From assembly GCA_937920495.1 (NCBI GenBank), contig CALEUQ010000001.1, positions 62,001 to 126,000 of the forward strand: a stretch of DNA of 64,000 nucleotides, given 5' to 3'. The position numbers and the translations under genes were made by a program. This document shows, one piece after another, positions 1 through 9,479 of the stretch. The notes below the pieces were generated by a model. That model was not told the origin of the DNA and ran no database searches. It saw only the letters and a program-made list of their open reading frames with translations. This stretch comes from an uncultured bacterium (GTDB lineage Bacteria > Spirochaetota > UBA4802 > UB4802). The first letter of the stretch is position 1. Every line of letters begins with the position of its first letter.

Positions 1-2
1 TT

Positions 3-47
3 TATCAAGATAATAATTATGCAGATGGCAATTTTTTTAATTGGTAG
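3..47 (+). CDS. possible 3' tail of an upstream gene (partial)
   Basis: One frame is open from the window edge to a TAG at 45-47 and reads 14 residues ending in FFNW. It would overlap or abut cheD, as is common for a chemotaxis gene upstream of cheD. Nothing in 14 residues identifies the product; the call rests only on the open frame and position, so it is weak. Confidence 0.2.
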   Translation, partial: YQDNNYADGNFFNW

Positions 48-52
48 AAGGG

Positions 53-532
53 ATGGATAATCTTATCAACATTGGTGTGGCACAGCTTGCAGTTGCCGAA
101 AATCCCGCGGTGTTGCGTACTATTCTGGGTAGCTGTGTGGGTATATGTATTTATGAGCGTAATAAAAAGATAGGTGGGCTTGCCCATATACTATTACCTA
201 AAAATCCGGGCGATAGCAACCATGAAAAATATGCCGATACAGCCATTCCTATCCTGGTACAGCAATTATTAAAAAAAGGCTGTAAAAAAGAGTTCATGTC
301 AGCAAAGATTGCCGGTGGTGCGTCCATGTTTAAATTTAAATCAACAACTGCGCTGGCAAATATTGGCGAGAATAATATTGAGGCAACGCGTCAGGCTCTT
401 GCTAAATTTGGAATCCCCATTGTGGCCGAGGATGTTGGTGGCAGTACAGGCAGGGTTATAGACTTTTTTCTGGATGATGGCAGGTTAAAAGTAAAAGCCA
501 GTGGTCAGGAAAAGATGTATTATAAGGTTTGA
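53..532 (+). CDS. cheD: CheD, chemoreceptor glutamine deamidase
   Basis: CheD deamidates specific glutamines of methyl-accepting chemotaxis receptors in the cytoplasm and, in some bacteria, also partners CheC. The product has about 159 residues, the normal family length. The N-terminus carries the GSCVGICIY block with the catalytic-type cysteine, followed by the GGLAHILLP block with the conserved histidine; further on it has KIAGGASMF and the GGSTGR turn, all CheD hallmarks. I chose the ATG at 53 because CheD proteins begin a few residues before the IGVAQLAV segment. An in-frame TTG at 41 would add four residues; neither start has a well-spaced ribosome site. The HDOD gene follows within about 25 bases, suggesting co-transcription. 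No receptor, cheA or cheW gene lies in the window. Confidence 0.92.
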   Translation: MDNLINIGVAQLAVAENPAVLRTILGSCVGICIYERNKKIGGLAHILLPKNPGDSNHEKYADTAIPILVQQLLKKGCKKEFMSAKIAGGASMFKFKSTTALANIGENNIEATRQALAKFGIPIVAEDVGGSTGRVIDFFLDDGRLKVKASGQEKMYYKV

Positions 533-555
533 TAGATGGATTGGAGATAATAATT

Positions 556-1416
556 ATGCATGAACATATACAACAGAGGATTCAGTCCATAATTCAGAAT
601 GTTGACCAGTTGCCTTCTTTGCCAGATGTGGTAAGCAGGATAATCAATATGGTCAATGATCCAAATGTTTCCTTCAAGCAGGTTGCTGATGAGATAGCCA
701 AGGACCAGGCTATCACTGCCAATATTTTAAAGCTATGCAATTCGGCTTATTTCAGTAAAGGCAAGGAAATATCTTCTATTGATCGGGCCATTGTCATATT
801 GGGTCTTAAAGAAGTAAAAGATATTGTGGTGCTTGCCACAACCAAATCGGTGTTGAATAAAGTTATTATAGGATATGACTTAGCACGGGGTGAATTATGG
901 AAACATGGTGTTGCAGTAGCCATGCTTGCAAAAAAAATTGCAACCGAGTGTAGCCAGAAAGCAGTAGCTGATATTGCTTTTACCGGTGGCATAATCCATG
1001 ATGTGGGTAAAACAGTTCTGGCGTTATTTGTGCAGAATACTTTCAAGGATATACTCACTGCGGTAACTGAAAAAAATATTACATTCCAGGAAGCGGAAAA
1101 ATTAATCATGGGCTTTGACCATCAGCAGATTGGAGAGCAGGTTACAATTAAATGGAAGTTTCCCAAAGTGCTGCAATCAATTGTTCGATATCACCATGAG
1201 CCTATTAATGCTCCAAATGAACATAAAAAAATAGTGTCGATAGTTCATATCGCAAATACGTTGTGCCTGATGGCAGGTATTGGCATTGGCAGTGATGGGT
1301 TGTACCATGAATTAAACCAGGATGCAGTGACAATGCTGGGATTACATGATCCACAGCTGGAAAAGTTTTATAGTGATATCCCTGAACTTATGGCCAGGGC
1401 AAAAGATATCCTTTAG
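556..1416 (+). CDS. HDOD-domain signalling protein
   Basis: The roughly 286-residue protein is almost entirely an HDOD domain, a non-catalytic relative of HD phosphohydrolases used as a signalling scaffold. Visible HDOD features are the LPSLPDVVSRI opening, the AITANILKLCNSAYF helix pair, IDRAIVILGLKEVKDIV, and a later IIHDVGKTVL segment that keeps an HD-like pair, followed by VRYHHEP. The ATG at 556 is preceded by GGAG (543-546) at good spacing; an in-frame TTG at 529 lacks such a site. It follows cheD closely, so a role in motility or behavioural signalling is a reasonable inference, but no partner or ligand can be read from the sequence. Confidence 0.85.
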   Translation: MHEHIQQRIQSIIQNVDQLPSLPDVVSRIINMVNDPNVSFKQVADEIAKDQAITANILKLCNSAYFSKGKEISSIDRAIVILGLKEVKDIVVLATTKSVLNKVIIGYDLARGELWKHGVAVAMLAKKIATECSQKAVADIAFTGGIIHDVGKTVLALFVQNTFKDILTAVTEKNITFQEAEKLIMGFDHQQIGEQVTIKWKFPKVLQSIVRYHHEPINAPNEHKKIVSIVHIANTLCLMAGIGIGSDGLYHELNQDAVTMLGLHDPQLEKFYSDIPELMARAKDIL

Positions 1417-1425
1417 GATTTACCC

Positions 1426-1806
1426 ATGCATATCATCAAGCCATGCCCTTCCTGCGGTATTAAGCTGCGTTTCCCTATTGATGCTGGAATAGTTAAGGTA
1501 CGATGCCGTTGTGGATATTCATTTTTAGCTAATCCGGATGACCCGGCATTATATACCGATGCTACGTTTGATCTCTCTTTACATAAAAAATCAAAAAGAG
1601 CTTTTTCTGCTAAAAGTATAGTACACACAATAATTGAAACAATGTATTCATACTGGTACACACTTGGTAATTTTAAAATATTGCCAACTAAAGATAAAAT
1701 AAAAATTATTGCTGTTGCTATAGCCGTTATATTGCTTTCCATGATTATTGTGTATTATATCTTCTTTACAAATCCACAACCTCCTGAGAATGGCATTGTT
1801 ATATGA
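1426..1806 (+). CDS. small zinc-ribbon membrane protein
   Basis: A 126-residue protein. Its N-terminus has paired CPSCG and CRCG motifs spaced like an MJ0042-type or FYDLN-type zinc ribbon, so it probably binds one zinc. The middle is charged and low in complexity, and the C-terminus is a single strongly hydrophobic segment (about residues 88-113) followed by a short tail. It is probably anchored in the inner membrane with the zinc ribbon in the cytoplasm. Its stop overlaps the start of the next methyltransferase gene by four bases, implying translational coupling. The function is unknown. Confidence 0.7.
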   Translation: MHIIKPCPSCGIKLRFPIDAGIVKVRCRCGYSFLANPDDPALYTDATFDLSLHKKSKRAFSAKSIVHTIIETMYSYWYTLGNFKILPTKDKIKIIAVAIAVILLSMIIVYYIFFTNPQPPENGIVI

Positions 1807-2720
1807 TCCACATTAATGACACGTCCACCTACCATAAAGAACAGATTATCACGTTAGGCTGGGAGCTTACAGTATGCAATATGCTCTATCCTGAACACAG
1901 CCCCTGCAGGCAGGTGATCAGGAAAAATGCTTCGTATGGAACGTTGCTTTATGAATTTCTTTCAGAGTTTATAGATATTACGCAGATTACACATATTATG
2001 GAAGTAGGAGGTGGCTATGGTTTTCTAATGAAGGATCTCCTGCAGTTTTGTCCTGAGGCTTTGGTCACCATGATAGATATTTCCCCGGCAATGCTTGAAG
2101 AACAAAAGAGAAATGTGCAGGGGAAGATTACTTTTATAGAATCGGATTTTCTGAAGGTAGATGATGATATATTAACAAATATGGACCTGATTATTTGCAA
2201 TGAAATATTAGGGGATTTCATTACTGTATGTAACATAACCAAAGAGATTTTAGAGTCATCTGAACTATCAGAAATCAAAGAAATAAGGCGCCTTATTGCT
2301 GAGTACAATCTTGGAATATGCTCTGAGCCATTTAATTTTAATCTTGGAGCACTCCTTGCACTGGAAAAGATGTGCCAGGCAGGAATCAAATATATATATG
2401 CCAGTGAGCACAGCTGTGAATCAGAATCACAGGGTGATTTCAAGGAATGTGTGCATGTGAGGCCAACCTTTAACCCTTATGAGATACGGCTTTTTGGGCA
2501 TAGTGAATATGCTCTACGGTTTTCACATCTGGAGGCTGTTGCAAGAAAATGGGGATATACTGTTCACAGGGGTGTATATAATGATATATTTGGTTGTGAG
2601 ATGACCCCCAAATTGAGGTTTATTTTACATAGCACTGCAAGTGTCAAAGATGAGTATGAAATATTGCGACAGTTTATAGGTGATATGTTTATCTATGAGT
2701 ATGTCCTCTGCACTCGCTGA
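1803..2720 (+). CDS. SAM-dependent methyltransferase-like protein
   Basis: A 305-residue protein with a Rossmann-type methyltransferase core. Motif I reads MEVGGGYGFLMKDLL near residues 67-81, followed by an acidic strand end (VTMIDISPAML) and a motif-II-like DLIICNEILGDF. The C-terminal half, with several cysteines and histidines, matches no family I recognise. It overlaps the preceding zinc-ribbon gene by four bases (ATGA), so the two are probably made together. The substrate cannot be inferred. The methyltransferase fold is well supported; everything more specific is not. Confidence 0.7.
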   Translation: MIHINDTSTYHKEQIITLGWELTVCNMLYPEHSPCRQVIRKNASYGTLLYEFLSEFIDITQITHIMEVGGGYGFLMKDLLQFCPEALVTMIDISPAMLEEQKRNVQGKITFIESDFLKVDDDILTNMDLIICNEILGDFITVCNITKEILESSELSEIKEIRRLIAEYNLGICSEPFNFNLGALLALEKMCQAGIKYIYASEHSCESESQGDFKECVHVRPTFNPYEIRLFGHSEYALRFSHLEAVARKWGYTVHRGVYNDIFGCEMTPKLRFILHSTASVKDEYEILRQFIGDMFIYEYVLCTR

Positions 2721-2800
2721 CGTTAAAATAATTTACTCAATAAATTGCTCCACATGTCCGAAAATCAGAACAGCATTATAGCCATCGGTGTAAATTATTT

Positions 2801-3103
2801 ATGGTATACTCATTTAATAAAAGTGGTTCAGGATACATCTTGAAGATTGAAGGAGATCTAGATCTTTATTCCTCATATAACCTCAAAGAAGATGTAAAAA
2901 AAGTATTTCTATCAGATCCTGATAATATCCTTGTTGACCTATCAGGATTGAATTATATTGATTCTGCGGGAATAGGATTTTTGATTGATATAAAAAAAAG
3001 TACCATTCAGCATAATAAAAAATGTGAATTTAAAAATATCCCCGCTGATATTTTGAGGATGTTCCGTTCCATACGTGTTGATACCATTTTAGAAATAAAG
3101 TGA
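2801..3103 (+). CDS. STAS-domain anti-sigma factor antagonist
   Basis: A 100-residue, single-domain STAS protein of the SpoIIAA/RsbV type. These act in partner-switching: the dephosphorylated form binds an anti-sigma kinase or a related target, and phosphorylation of a conserved serine turns it off. The key serine is visible as Ser55 in the YIDSAGIGFLI block, preceded by the ILVDLSGL strand. An upstream GGTG lies about nine bases before the ATG. It stands alone, with no kinase beside it. The SpoIIE-type phosphatase hybrid at about 27-29.7 kb is the only visible candidate for its phosphatase; that pairing is inference. Confidence 0.88.
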   Translation: MVYSFNKSGSGYILKIEGDLDLYSSYNLKEDVKKVFLSDPDNILVDLSGLNYIDSAGIGFLIDIKKSTIQHNKKCEFKNIPADILRMFRSIRVDTILEIK

Positions 3104-3285
3104 TAGTATATATAGTATATATTTAATTACATCCATTCACCGCTTCATTTAAAATTTTTTTAAAAAATTTTTGCTTTACATGTTCTACAACAGAATAGTT
3201 GACAAAATAGTTGTATAATACCACGCTGTTTTTAATATTGAGTAATACCATTTTACAACATATCAAATAATAGAAAGGATGAATT

Positions 3286-5103
3286 ATGGAATTAAAGGAG
3301 CTGAAACACAAGAAGCTCAAAAAGTGGATTGAGGATGCTGTTGAATTGATGCAGCCGGATAATGTGTATGTATGCGATGGGTCAAAGACTGAATATGAAA
3401 GGCTATCAGAACAGATGGTTAAAGAAGGTCTGGCAATTAGGTTAAATGCGCAAAAACGCCCTGGATGCCTTTTGTTCCGTTCAGACCCAAGCGATGTTGC
3501 TCGTGTTGAAAACAGGACATTTATTGCATCCAGAACACAGGATGCTGCAGGCCCTACAAATAACTGGATAGATCCTGTTGAACTTAAGCAGACCATGACA
3601 GATCTTTACCGTGGATGTATGCGTGGTCGTACAATGTATGTTATTCCCTTTTCAATGGGTCCTGTAGGATCACCTATAGCAAAAATTGGAGTGGAAATTA
3701 CTGATTCCGCGTATGTAGTGATAAACATGCATATTATGACCCGAGTGGGAACCCGGGTACTGGATGCGCTGGGAGGGGATGGCGAGTTTGTTCCATGCTA
3801 TCATTCAGTTGGGAAGCCACTTAAAAAAGGTGAAAGTGACAATGGCACATGGCCATGCGCACCTTTAGAAAAAAAATATATTTCACATTTTCCTGAAACC
3901 CGTGAAATCTGGTCGTATGGTTCAGGATACGGCGGCAATGCATTATTGGGGAAAAAGTGTCTTGCACTACGCATTGCATCAGTCATGGCGCGTGATGAAG
4001 GCTGGCTTGCTGAACATATGCTGATACTTAAAATAACCAACCCCCAGGGAAAAGCAAAATATATTGCAGGTGCGTTCCCTTCAGCATGCGGTAAAACCAA
4101 TCTGGCAATGCTTGTGCCAACAATACCGGGATGGAAGGTTGAAACAGTTGGTGACGATATTGCCTGGTTAAAATTTGGCAGTGACGGGAGATTATATGCA
4201 ATTAATCCAGAAGCGGGATTTTTTGGCGTTGCTCCCGGTACCTCGGAAGAATCAAATTACAATGCAATGAAAACCATAGAAAAGAATACTATTTTTACCA
4301 ACGTAGCATTGACAAAAGATATGGATGTATGGTGGGAAGGTATTGGATATGAACCGGAAGGCACGCTTATAGATTGGACAGGCAAAGAATGGGTGTACGA
4401 CAAGAATAAAAACAATGCACCTGCTGCACATCCCAATTCGCGTTTCACAACACCAGCCAGTCAATGCCCATCTATTGCACATGAGTGGGAGGATCCAAAC
4501 GGAGTACCTATCAGTGCATTTTTATTTGGTGGAAGGCGTGCACACACCATACCTCTTGTGCTTGAATCAAAAAACTGGTTGCATGGTGTGTTTTTAGGTT
4601 CGATAGTTGGATCGGAAGTAACGGCTGCAGCACTGGACCTCAAAGTGGGTCAGGTGCGCAGAGATCCTTTTGCGATGCTTCCATTCTGTGGCTATCATAT
4701 GGGCGATTATTTCAAGCACTGGATACATATTGCAAGGAAAACAACACCTGACAAACTACCAAAAATTTACTTTGTCAACTGGTTTAGAAAGACAGATGAT
4801 GATAAGTGGCTATGGCCGGGATATGGTGATAATAGCAGGGTATTGAAATGGATATTTGAGCGGTGCGATGGAAGCGGAAAAGCAGTTGAGACGCCAATTG
4901 GCAATATGCCCCCGCTTGACGCTATCGACAGGCCTGCAAGCGTATCTGCACAGGATATGGAAATATTGCTGAAAGTTGATACAGAAGGCTGGCTACAGGA
5001 AGTGGACGATATTCGTAGAAATCACTATCCAAAATTTGGCGATCATCTTCCAAAAGAATTGTATGAATTGCTTGATGAAATGGAAAAAGGTTTACGAAAA
5101 TAA
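3286..5103 (+). CDS. pckG: phosphoenolpyruvate carboxykinase (GTP)
   Basis: PEPCK converts oxaloacetate and GTP to phosphoenolpyruvate, CO2 and GDP, linking the TCA cycle to gluconeogenesis, or running in the carboxylating direction in fermenters. The 605-residue length is typical of the GTP class. The kinase-1a P-loop with the reactive cysteine is at about residues 266-272 (SACGKTN; Cys268). [10 protein letters not shown] supplies metal-binding acids, and the [12 protein letters not shown] and [19 protein letters not shown] blocks are family hallmarks. The ATG has an AAAGGA site upstream. It is a single-gene unit closed by the strong hairpin at 5111-5140. All key motifs look intact. Confidence 0.97.
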   Translation: MELKELKHKKLKKWIEDAVELMQPDNVYVCDGSKTEYERLSEQMVKEGLAIRLNAQKRPGCLLFRSDPSDVARVENRTFIASRTQDAAGPTNNWIDPVELKQTMTDLYRGCMRGRTMYVIPFSMGPVGSPIAKIGVEITDSAYVVINMHIMTRVGTRVLDALGGDGEFVPCYHSVGKPLKKGESDNGTWPCAPLEKKYISHFPETREIWSYGSGYGGNALLGKKCLALRIASVMARDEGWLAEHMLILKITNPQGKAKYIAGAFPSACGKTNLAMLVPTIPGWKVETVGDDIAWLKFGSDGRLYAINPEAGFFGVAPGTSEESNYNAMKTIEKNTIFTNVALTKDMDVWWEGIGYEPEGTLIDWTGKEWVYDKNKNNAPAAHPNSRFTTPASQCPSIAHEWEDPNGVPISAFLFGGRRAHTIPLVLESKNWLHGVFLGSIVGSEVTAAALDLKVGQVRRDPFAMLPFCGYHMGDYFKHWIHIARKTTPDKLPKIYFVNWFRKTDDDKWLWPGYGDNSRVLKWIFERCDGSGKAVETPIGNMPPLDAIDRPASVSAQDMEILLKVDTEGWLQEVDDIRRNHYPKFGDHLPKELYELLDEMEKGLRK

Positions 5104-5110
5104 CAGTAAT

Positions 5111-5140
5111 GCGAGGTGATTGCATCACCTCGCTTCTTTT
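5111..5140 (+). terminator. intrinsic terminator after pckG
   Basis: A perfect 10-bp inverted repeat (5111-5120 with 5124-5133, three-base loop) sits eight bases after the pckG stop and is followed at once by TTCTTTT. This is a textbook Rho-independent terminator on the plus strand. Confidence 0.93.
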
Positions 5141-5246
5141 ATATGTATCACAGAAAAAACACTTGATAAATACTATCGAATACTATATTATTTAGCATCA
5201 CAACCTTGATATATATAATCTTATAGGTATTATACGAGAGGTTACC

Positions 5247-6425
5247 ATGTCAGTTGCTACATATATTGCTGAAGCCATGACCAGGTCATCATGGATACGG
5301 AAGATGTTCGAGGAGGGAGCTCGCCTGAAAGCCCAGCACGGGGAGGAAAATGTATTTGATTTCAGCCTGGGCAACCCAGATGTCAGCCCACCCCAATCAT
5401 TTTTTACTACACTGCAAACGTTAGCAGGGCAACCCGAGCCAAAAGCTCATGGATATATGCCAAATGCGGGATTTGCTTCAGCACGCGCAATCATTGCTAA
5501 AAAAGTTGCAAGGGATCACTTAATAGATATTAGTGGTGATTATATTGTATTAACCTGCGGGGCTGCAGGGGGGCTGAATGTTGCTTTAAAAACCATTCTA
5601 AATCCTGGTGAGGAAGTCATAGTCCCCAAACCCTATTTTGTGGAATATGGTTTTTATGTTTCAAATCATAATGGAGTCATAACGCTTGTTCCATCAAAAC
5701 CTGATTTTACACTTGATATTGATGCGATAGAAAAAGCCATACACGAAAAAACGCGCGCAGTACTCATTAATTCTCCTAATAATCCAACAGGTGTAATCTA
5801 TTCACATGAAGATATTACAAGGCTAACAAGCGTATTGCAGCGCTACTCAGAAAAATATGGAAAACCCATTTATCTGCTTTCAGATGAGCCATACCGCGAA
5901 CTGGTGTATGACAATATAAATGTGCCGGGTATTCTTTCACATTACACTCATTCAATAGTGGTGTCATCATTTTCAAAAACACTCTCACTTCCGGGAGAAC
6001 GTATTGGGTACATTGCAACTAACCCATCCATGCCAGAGGCTGACATTGTTATGGCAGGACTTATTTTATGTAACAGGATACTTGGATTTGTGAATGCTCC
6101 TGCGCTGATGCAGCGGGTTATAGAGAAAATTGCTTTTGACACAGTTGATGTTAACGCCTATAAAATTCGCCGTGATATGATATGTGAAGGTTTGCAAAAG
6201 GCAGGATATTCATTTGTAAAGCCACAGGGCGCATTTTATGTGTTTTGTAAATCGCCACTGGAGGATGATGTGGTATTTGTAAAGCATCTGCTTAATTTCA
6301 ATATACTGGCTGTTCCGGGGGTTGGATTTGGGGGACCCGGGTATTTCAGGCTGGCGTTCTGTGTGCCAGAGAAGGTGATTGAAAAATCCATGCCGCAATT
6401 TAAAAAAGCTCTTGAATCTCTTTGA
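5247..6425 (+). CDS. class I/II PLP-dependent aminotransferase
   Basis: A 392-residue fold-type I aminotransferase of the aspartate aminotransferase superfamily. The N-terminal FDFSLGNPDVSPP block, the SPNNPTG loop, and SSFSKTLSLPGERIGYIA with Lys244 as the PLP Schiff-base lysine are all present; YLLSDEPYRELVY supplies the PLP-contacting aspartate and tyrosine, and the C-terminal YFRLAFC arginine contacts the substrate carboxylate. The substrate cannot be set from sequence alone. The stop overlaps the alternative TTG start of the signal-peptidase-like gene, so the two are probably co-transcribed. The gene begins about 100 bases after the pckG terminator. Confidence 0.9.
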   Translation: MSVATYIAEAMTRSSWIRKMFEEGARLKAQHGEENVFDFSLGNPDVSPPQSFFTTLQTLAGQPEPKAHGYMPNAGFASARAIIAKKVARDHLIDISGDYIVLTCGAAGGLNVALKTILNPGEEVIVPKPYFVEYGFYVSNHNGVITLVPSKPDFTLDIDAIEKAIHEKTRAVLINSPNNPTGVIYSHEDITRLTSVLQRYSEKYGKPIYLLSDEPYRELVYDNINVPGILSHYTHSIVVSSFSKTLSLPGERIGYIATNPSMPEADIVMAGLILCNRILGFVNAPALMQRVIEKIAFDTVDVNAYKIRRDMICEGLQKAGYSFVKPQGAFYVFCKSPLEDDVVFVKHLLNFNILAVPGVGFGGPGYFRLAFCVPEKVIEKSMPQFKKALESL

Positions 6426-6439
6426 TAAAAAGTGTACCT

Positions 6440-6958
6440 ATGATAGAACAGAAAGATTCATTCAATATTTTTGCAAAAGTTCTCTTTGCTGTGCTGGGGT
6501 TTATAGTTGGGTTTATTGTTATACGTCTCTTTGTTATCCCGGTTAAGATTGGCAACCATCTTATGGAGCCCACTCTGACAATTAATGATTACGTGTGGTT
6601 TTATAAGACAAAAAAAGTTGATTCAGGTTCGATAGTTCTTTATAAAAGCCCTCTTTCAGGGGAGCTTGTAACCAGGGTAATTGCCAGATCAGGTGATACA
6701 GTAGAGATAATAAATAAACAGCTTTATATAAATGGTATAAAAGTATCCCCAGGGTGGGTAATAAAAAAAAGCGATACACGGATATTCCCACCACGGTTTG
6801 TCAACCGAGACAATATGAACGCTATCACAGTTCCTGATGGGCATGTATTTGTGTTGAACGATAATTGGGATACTCCCAGTGATAGCAGGCTGTTTGGAGT
6901 AATAGCAATTGAAGATATAGTTGGGAAATATGCATTCAAGATTTCAATGAAAAAATAA
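6440..6958 (+). CDS. signal peptidase I-like protein lacking both catalytic residues
   Basis: A 172-residue protein (178 from an in-frame TTG at 6422) with an N-terminal membrane segment and the S26 signal peptidase I fold. The Ser box reads NHLMEPTLTIND where active enzymes have SxSMxPTLxxGD, so the nucleophilic serine is leucine (Leu41 from the ATG). The lysine box reads LVTRVIARSGDTVEI where active enzymes have YxKRVIGxPGD, so the general-base lysine is threonine (Thr78). The C-terminal box, VFVLNDNWDTPSDSRLFGVI, is well kept. The fold is therefore conserved while the Ser/Lys dyad is gone. This suggests a pseudoenzyme, perhaps a regulator or membrane factor. The genuine lepB is presumably elsewhere. 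It is coupled to the upstream aminotransferase gene. Confidence 0.85.
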   Translation: MIEQKDSFNIFAKVLFAVLGFIVGFIVIRLFVIPVKIGNHLMEPTLTINDYVWFYKTKKVDSGSIVLYKSPLSGELVTRVIARSGDTVEIINKQLYINGIKVSPGWVIKKSDTRIFPPRFVNRDNMNAITVPDGHVFVLNDNWDTPSDSRLFGVIAIEDIVGKYAFKISMKK

Positions 6959-7006
6959 ATGGTATGATGCTTATCATGTTGCGCAACGCGGTGTGATAGT
7001 ATGTAT

Positions 7007-7828
7007 TTACTGCTGTTGTTTTTCTTTTTTATCCACCACAAATCTGAAAGATCCTAACTGTTCAACCATCTCTTCGTTAAATTTCTTGCGGGATAGTATA
7101 TAGACGCTGTTCTCCATTTCGTTTGCAACCCACCACACTGATTCAATCTCAAGTGCTTTCATAATATCTTCAAGTGCAGGGGTGCCAAGTGATTTGGTTA
7201 AAAAATGCGATGCCCAGTATCGTACAAGCGGGCTTTTATGTGCTAAGGATTTGCGCATAAGTGCTTCATTTTCGGGTTTGTTCTGATTTAGCATGTACTG
7301 TATATATGCAGTAATCACTTTAATTTCCGGGTCATCACTTTGTGCCAGTTGCGAAATTTCCCCTGACAGAGAACTATCGCAATATATTGATGAAACCATG
7401 AGCGCTTCCCATTTAATATCCTTGTTGGAATCAGCAAGTCCCTGTTTTACTACCGTGATAGCTTCAGGTGTTGGCTTAAAAAAACGCAGTGCAAAAATTA
7501 TTGCGCGTTTAACATCAGCGTTGTCTTCTTTCTTGTAGCGTTCAACTAAATATGGCACTGCCCTTTCATCTTTAAGCCTTCCTAACGAGATAGCTGCTGC
7601 CTGTCGCACTCGTACTGCTAAGGTCTGATTTTCTGATTGGAATGATTGGTCAAGATATTTCACCAGATACCAGAAAGCCTTTTTGTTACCTGAATAGCCT
7701 AACGTGTACATTGCAGTGATTCGCTGTTCCCAGGTACCACTTTTTAGCATTTCAATATAATCGCTTGCAATAAGTAATTCTGTAAAAATGAATAGTGCGA
7801 TAACAGATGATAGTATGCGGTATTTCAT
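7007..7828 (-). CDS. secreted HEAT-repeat protein
   Basis: A 273-residue protein beginning with a clear signal peptide (basic start, hydrophobic core to about residue 20, then ASDYIEM). The rest is tandem alpha-helical HEAT/PBS-lyase-type repeats, for example AVRVRQAAAISLGRLKDERAVPYLVE and AHKSPLVRYWASHFLTKS. Such solenoids bind other proteins; no enzymatic residues are apparent. It is a single gene on the minus strand, convergent with the signal-peptidase-like gene, and probably acts in the periplasm. One copy of the octamer ACTATCGC lies within it at 7373. Confidence 0.82.
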   Translation of the reverse strand: MKYRILSSVIALFIFTELLIASDYIEMLKSGTWEQRITAMYTLGYSGNKKAFWYLVKYLDQSFQSENQTLAVRVRQAAAISLGRLKDERAVPYLVERYKKEDNADVKRAIIFALRFFKPTPEAITVVKQGLADSNKDIKWEALMVSSIYCDSSLSGEISQLAQSDDPEIKVITAYIQYMLNQNKPENEALMRKSLAHKSPLVRYWASHFLTKSLGTPALEDIMKALEIESVWWVANEMENSVYILSRKKFNEEMVEQLGSFRFVVDKKEKQQQ

Positions 7829-7999
7829 AGTAAAGTCCCCTTGCTATAATAAAAATAGTACTGCTATACACATTTATTTACTGGATTCTGTTTGCATATA
7901 CAGAGTATACTAGCAGTAACTATCGCCCCAAATATGAACCGTACATTCACAGTATAGTAGTGGCATAATAAAAAACTCAATTAAATTTTAATTTTTTTT

Positions 8000-8015
8000 C
8001 CTTGCAATTGCAAGG
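8000..8015. promoter_or_regulatory. perfect 16-bp palindrome abutting the paaK promoter (candidate operator)
   Basis: CCTTGCAATTGCAAGG is a perfect dyad ending three bases before the -35 box of the predicted paaK promoter. It has no loop and no T-tract after it on either strand, so it is not a terminator. The position fits an activator or repressor dimer site controlling the arylpyruvate operon. No regulator gene lies next to it. Confidence 0.55.
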
Positions 8016-8018
8016 TTA

Positions 8019-8047
8019 TTGACAATTTTAATAAAAATAAATAGAAT
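8019..8047 (+). promoter_or_regulatory. predicted sigma70-type promoter of paaK-ACT-iorA-iorB
   Basis: TTGACA at 8019-8024, then exactly 17 bases, then TAGAAT at 8042-8047 (five of six to TATAAT). Predicted transcription begins near 8054, giving a leader of about 95 bases before paaK. This is one of the best promoter matches in the window. The remaining 7829-7999 stretch upstream is AT-rich and holds one ACTATCGC copy at 7919. Confidence 0.65.
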
Positions 8048-8147
8048 CTACCACAACATTTTTTTTAAAATGATTTAATGAATAATGTAGTGTACTCTAT
8101 TGCACAAAAATTAAAAAATACATAGTCATAAAAAAAAGGAGCCGGCA

Positions 8148-9449
8148 ATGCTTAATAAACAGTATGAAGCAATGGAAGTTAAAAAATTAAAAGAATTGCA
8201 GCGTGAGCGTTTAAAATGGTCGCTTACACATGCGTATAATAATGTACCGTATTATCGTCAAGCATTTGATAAGGCTAAGTTTAATCCTGATAAGTTTTCT
8301 TCCCTTGATGATTTGAAGCATGTCCCATTTTTGATGAAACAAACTATGCGTGATAACTATCCGTTTGGACTTTTTGCAGTGCCCATGGAGAAGGTTGTGC
8401 GCATTCACTCGTCATCGGGAACAACAGGAAATGCCACTGTGGTTGGGTATACAAAAAATGATATTGAGGTGTGGGCTGAAGTGATGGCACGCACTATTGC
8501 TGCGGCAGGTGGCAGTGAAAAAGATATTATTCAGGTTGCATACGGGTATGGGCTTTTTACGGGTGGTCTTGGAGTACATTATGGTGCCGAAAAGTTAGGA
8601 GCCACCGTTATTCCTATTTCGGGTGGCAACACCGAACGGCAGCTTATGCTAATAAAAGATTTTGGCACAACCATGCTGGCCTGTACACCATCGTATGCCA
8701 TTAATATGGCTGATTATGTTGAAAAAAAGATGCCTGACTATGATTTTAAGAAGACAAAGTTGAAAGCAGGCATTTTTGGCGCAGAACCGTGGACGGAGAA
8801 TATGCGTAAAGAGATAGAATCCCGTATGGGTATTGATGCGTACGATATCTATGGGTTAAGTGAGGTGATAGGCCCCGGCGTGTCATGTGAGTGTAGCCAG
8901 AAGTCCGGGTTGCATGTCTTTGAAGATCACTTTTATGTAGAGGTAATAGATCCTGAAACGGGCGAGGTATTGCCTGAAGGAGAAAAAGGCGAGATAGTGT
9001 ATACTTCGCTTACTAAAGAAGCATGCCCTGTCATACGCTACCGTTCACGTGATATCACACGGATTTATCGAGATGCATGCAAGTGCGGACGTACCTTAAT
9101 CAAGATGGAAAAGGTTACCGGCAGAAGCGATGATATGCTTATCATCCGTGGTGTGAACGTATTCCCGATGCAGATAGAGGCCGTGCTCATGGAGATAGAA
9201 GGCACGGAGCCGCATTACCAGATTATCGTGGACCGCAAGGGTGCACTTGATGATGTTGAAATAATGGTTGAGGTAAATGAAAAGATATTTACTGATGAAC
9301 TGGGTGCATTAAAAGGGCTTGCCGAGAGGATTGAACAGCGTATACGCAGTGCATTAGGGATTAGTGCTAAAATTACGCTGGTTGAGCCAAGCACATTGCA
9401 GCGCAGCGAGGGCAAAGCAAAACGTGTAATTGATAAGCGACAGTTATAA
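8148..9449 (+). CDS. paaK: phenylacetate-CoA ligase family enzyme
   Basis: An adenylate-forming ligase of 433 residues, the usual PaaK length. It interconverts aryl-acetate, ATP and CoA with aryl-acetyl-CoA. Family signatures include the [16 protein letters not shown] phosphate-binding loop, YGYGLFTGG, the [12 protein letters not shown] block, and the RYRSRDI and [16 protein letters not shown] segments; the C-terminal ACT-like lobe ends in [11 protein letters not shown]. The start has an AAGGAG site seven bases upstream. The neighbours iorA/iorB produce arylacetyl-CoA from arylpyruvates, so here the ligase may run toward free acid and ATP, as proposed for fermentation of aromatic amino acids; that direction is inference. 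Confidence 0.93.
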   Translation: MLNKQYEAMEVKKLKELQRERLKWSLTHAYNNVPYYRQAFDKAKFNPDKFSSLDDLKHVPFLMKQTMRDNYPFGLFAVPMEKVVRIHSSSGTTGNATVVGYTKNDIEVWAEVMARTIAAAGGSEKDIIQVAYGYGLFTGGLGVHYGAEKLGATVIPISGGNTERQLMLIKDFGTTMLACTPSYAINMADYVEKKMPDYDFKKTKLKAGIFGAEPWTENMRKEIESRMGIDAYDIYGLSEVIGPGVSCECSQKSGLHVFEDHFYVEVIDPETGEVLPEGEKGEIVYTSLTKEACPVIRYRSRDITRIYRDACKCGRTLIKMEKVTGRSDDMLIIRGVNVFPMQIEAVLMEIEGTEPHYQIIVDRKGALDDVEIMVEVNEKIFTDELGALKGLAERIEQRIRSALGISAKITLVEPSTLQRSEGKAKRVIDKRQL

Positions 9450-9479
9450 ATATAATAAAAAATTGTATGGAGGAAAACA

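Noticed and set aside
3199-3219. TTGACA followed by TATAAT upstream of pckG, apparently a promoter
   Set aside because: Only nine bases separate the two boxes, too few for a sigma70-type promoter; no better -10 is found at the right distance.
8000-8015. Palindrome read as a terminator for the HEAT-repeat gene or another unit
   Set aside because: No T-tract follows on either strand and the position relative to the promoter fits a binding site better.
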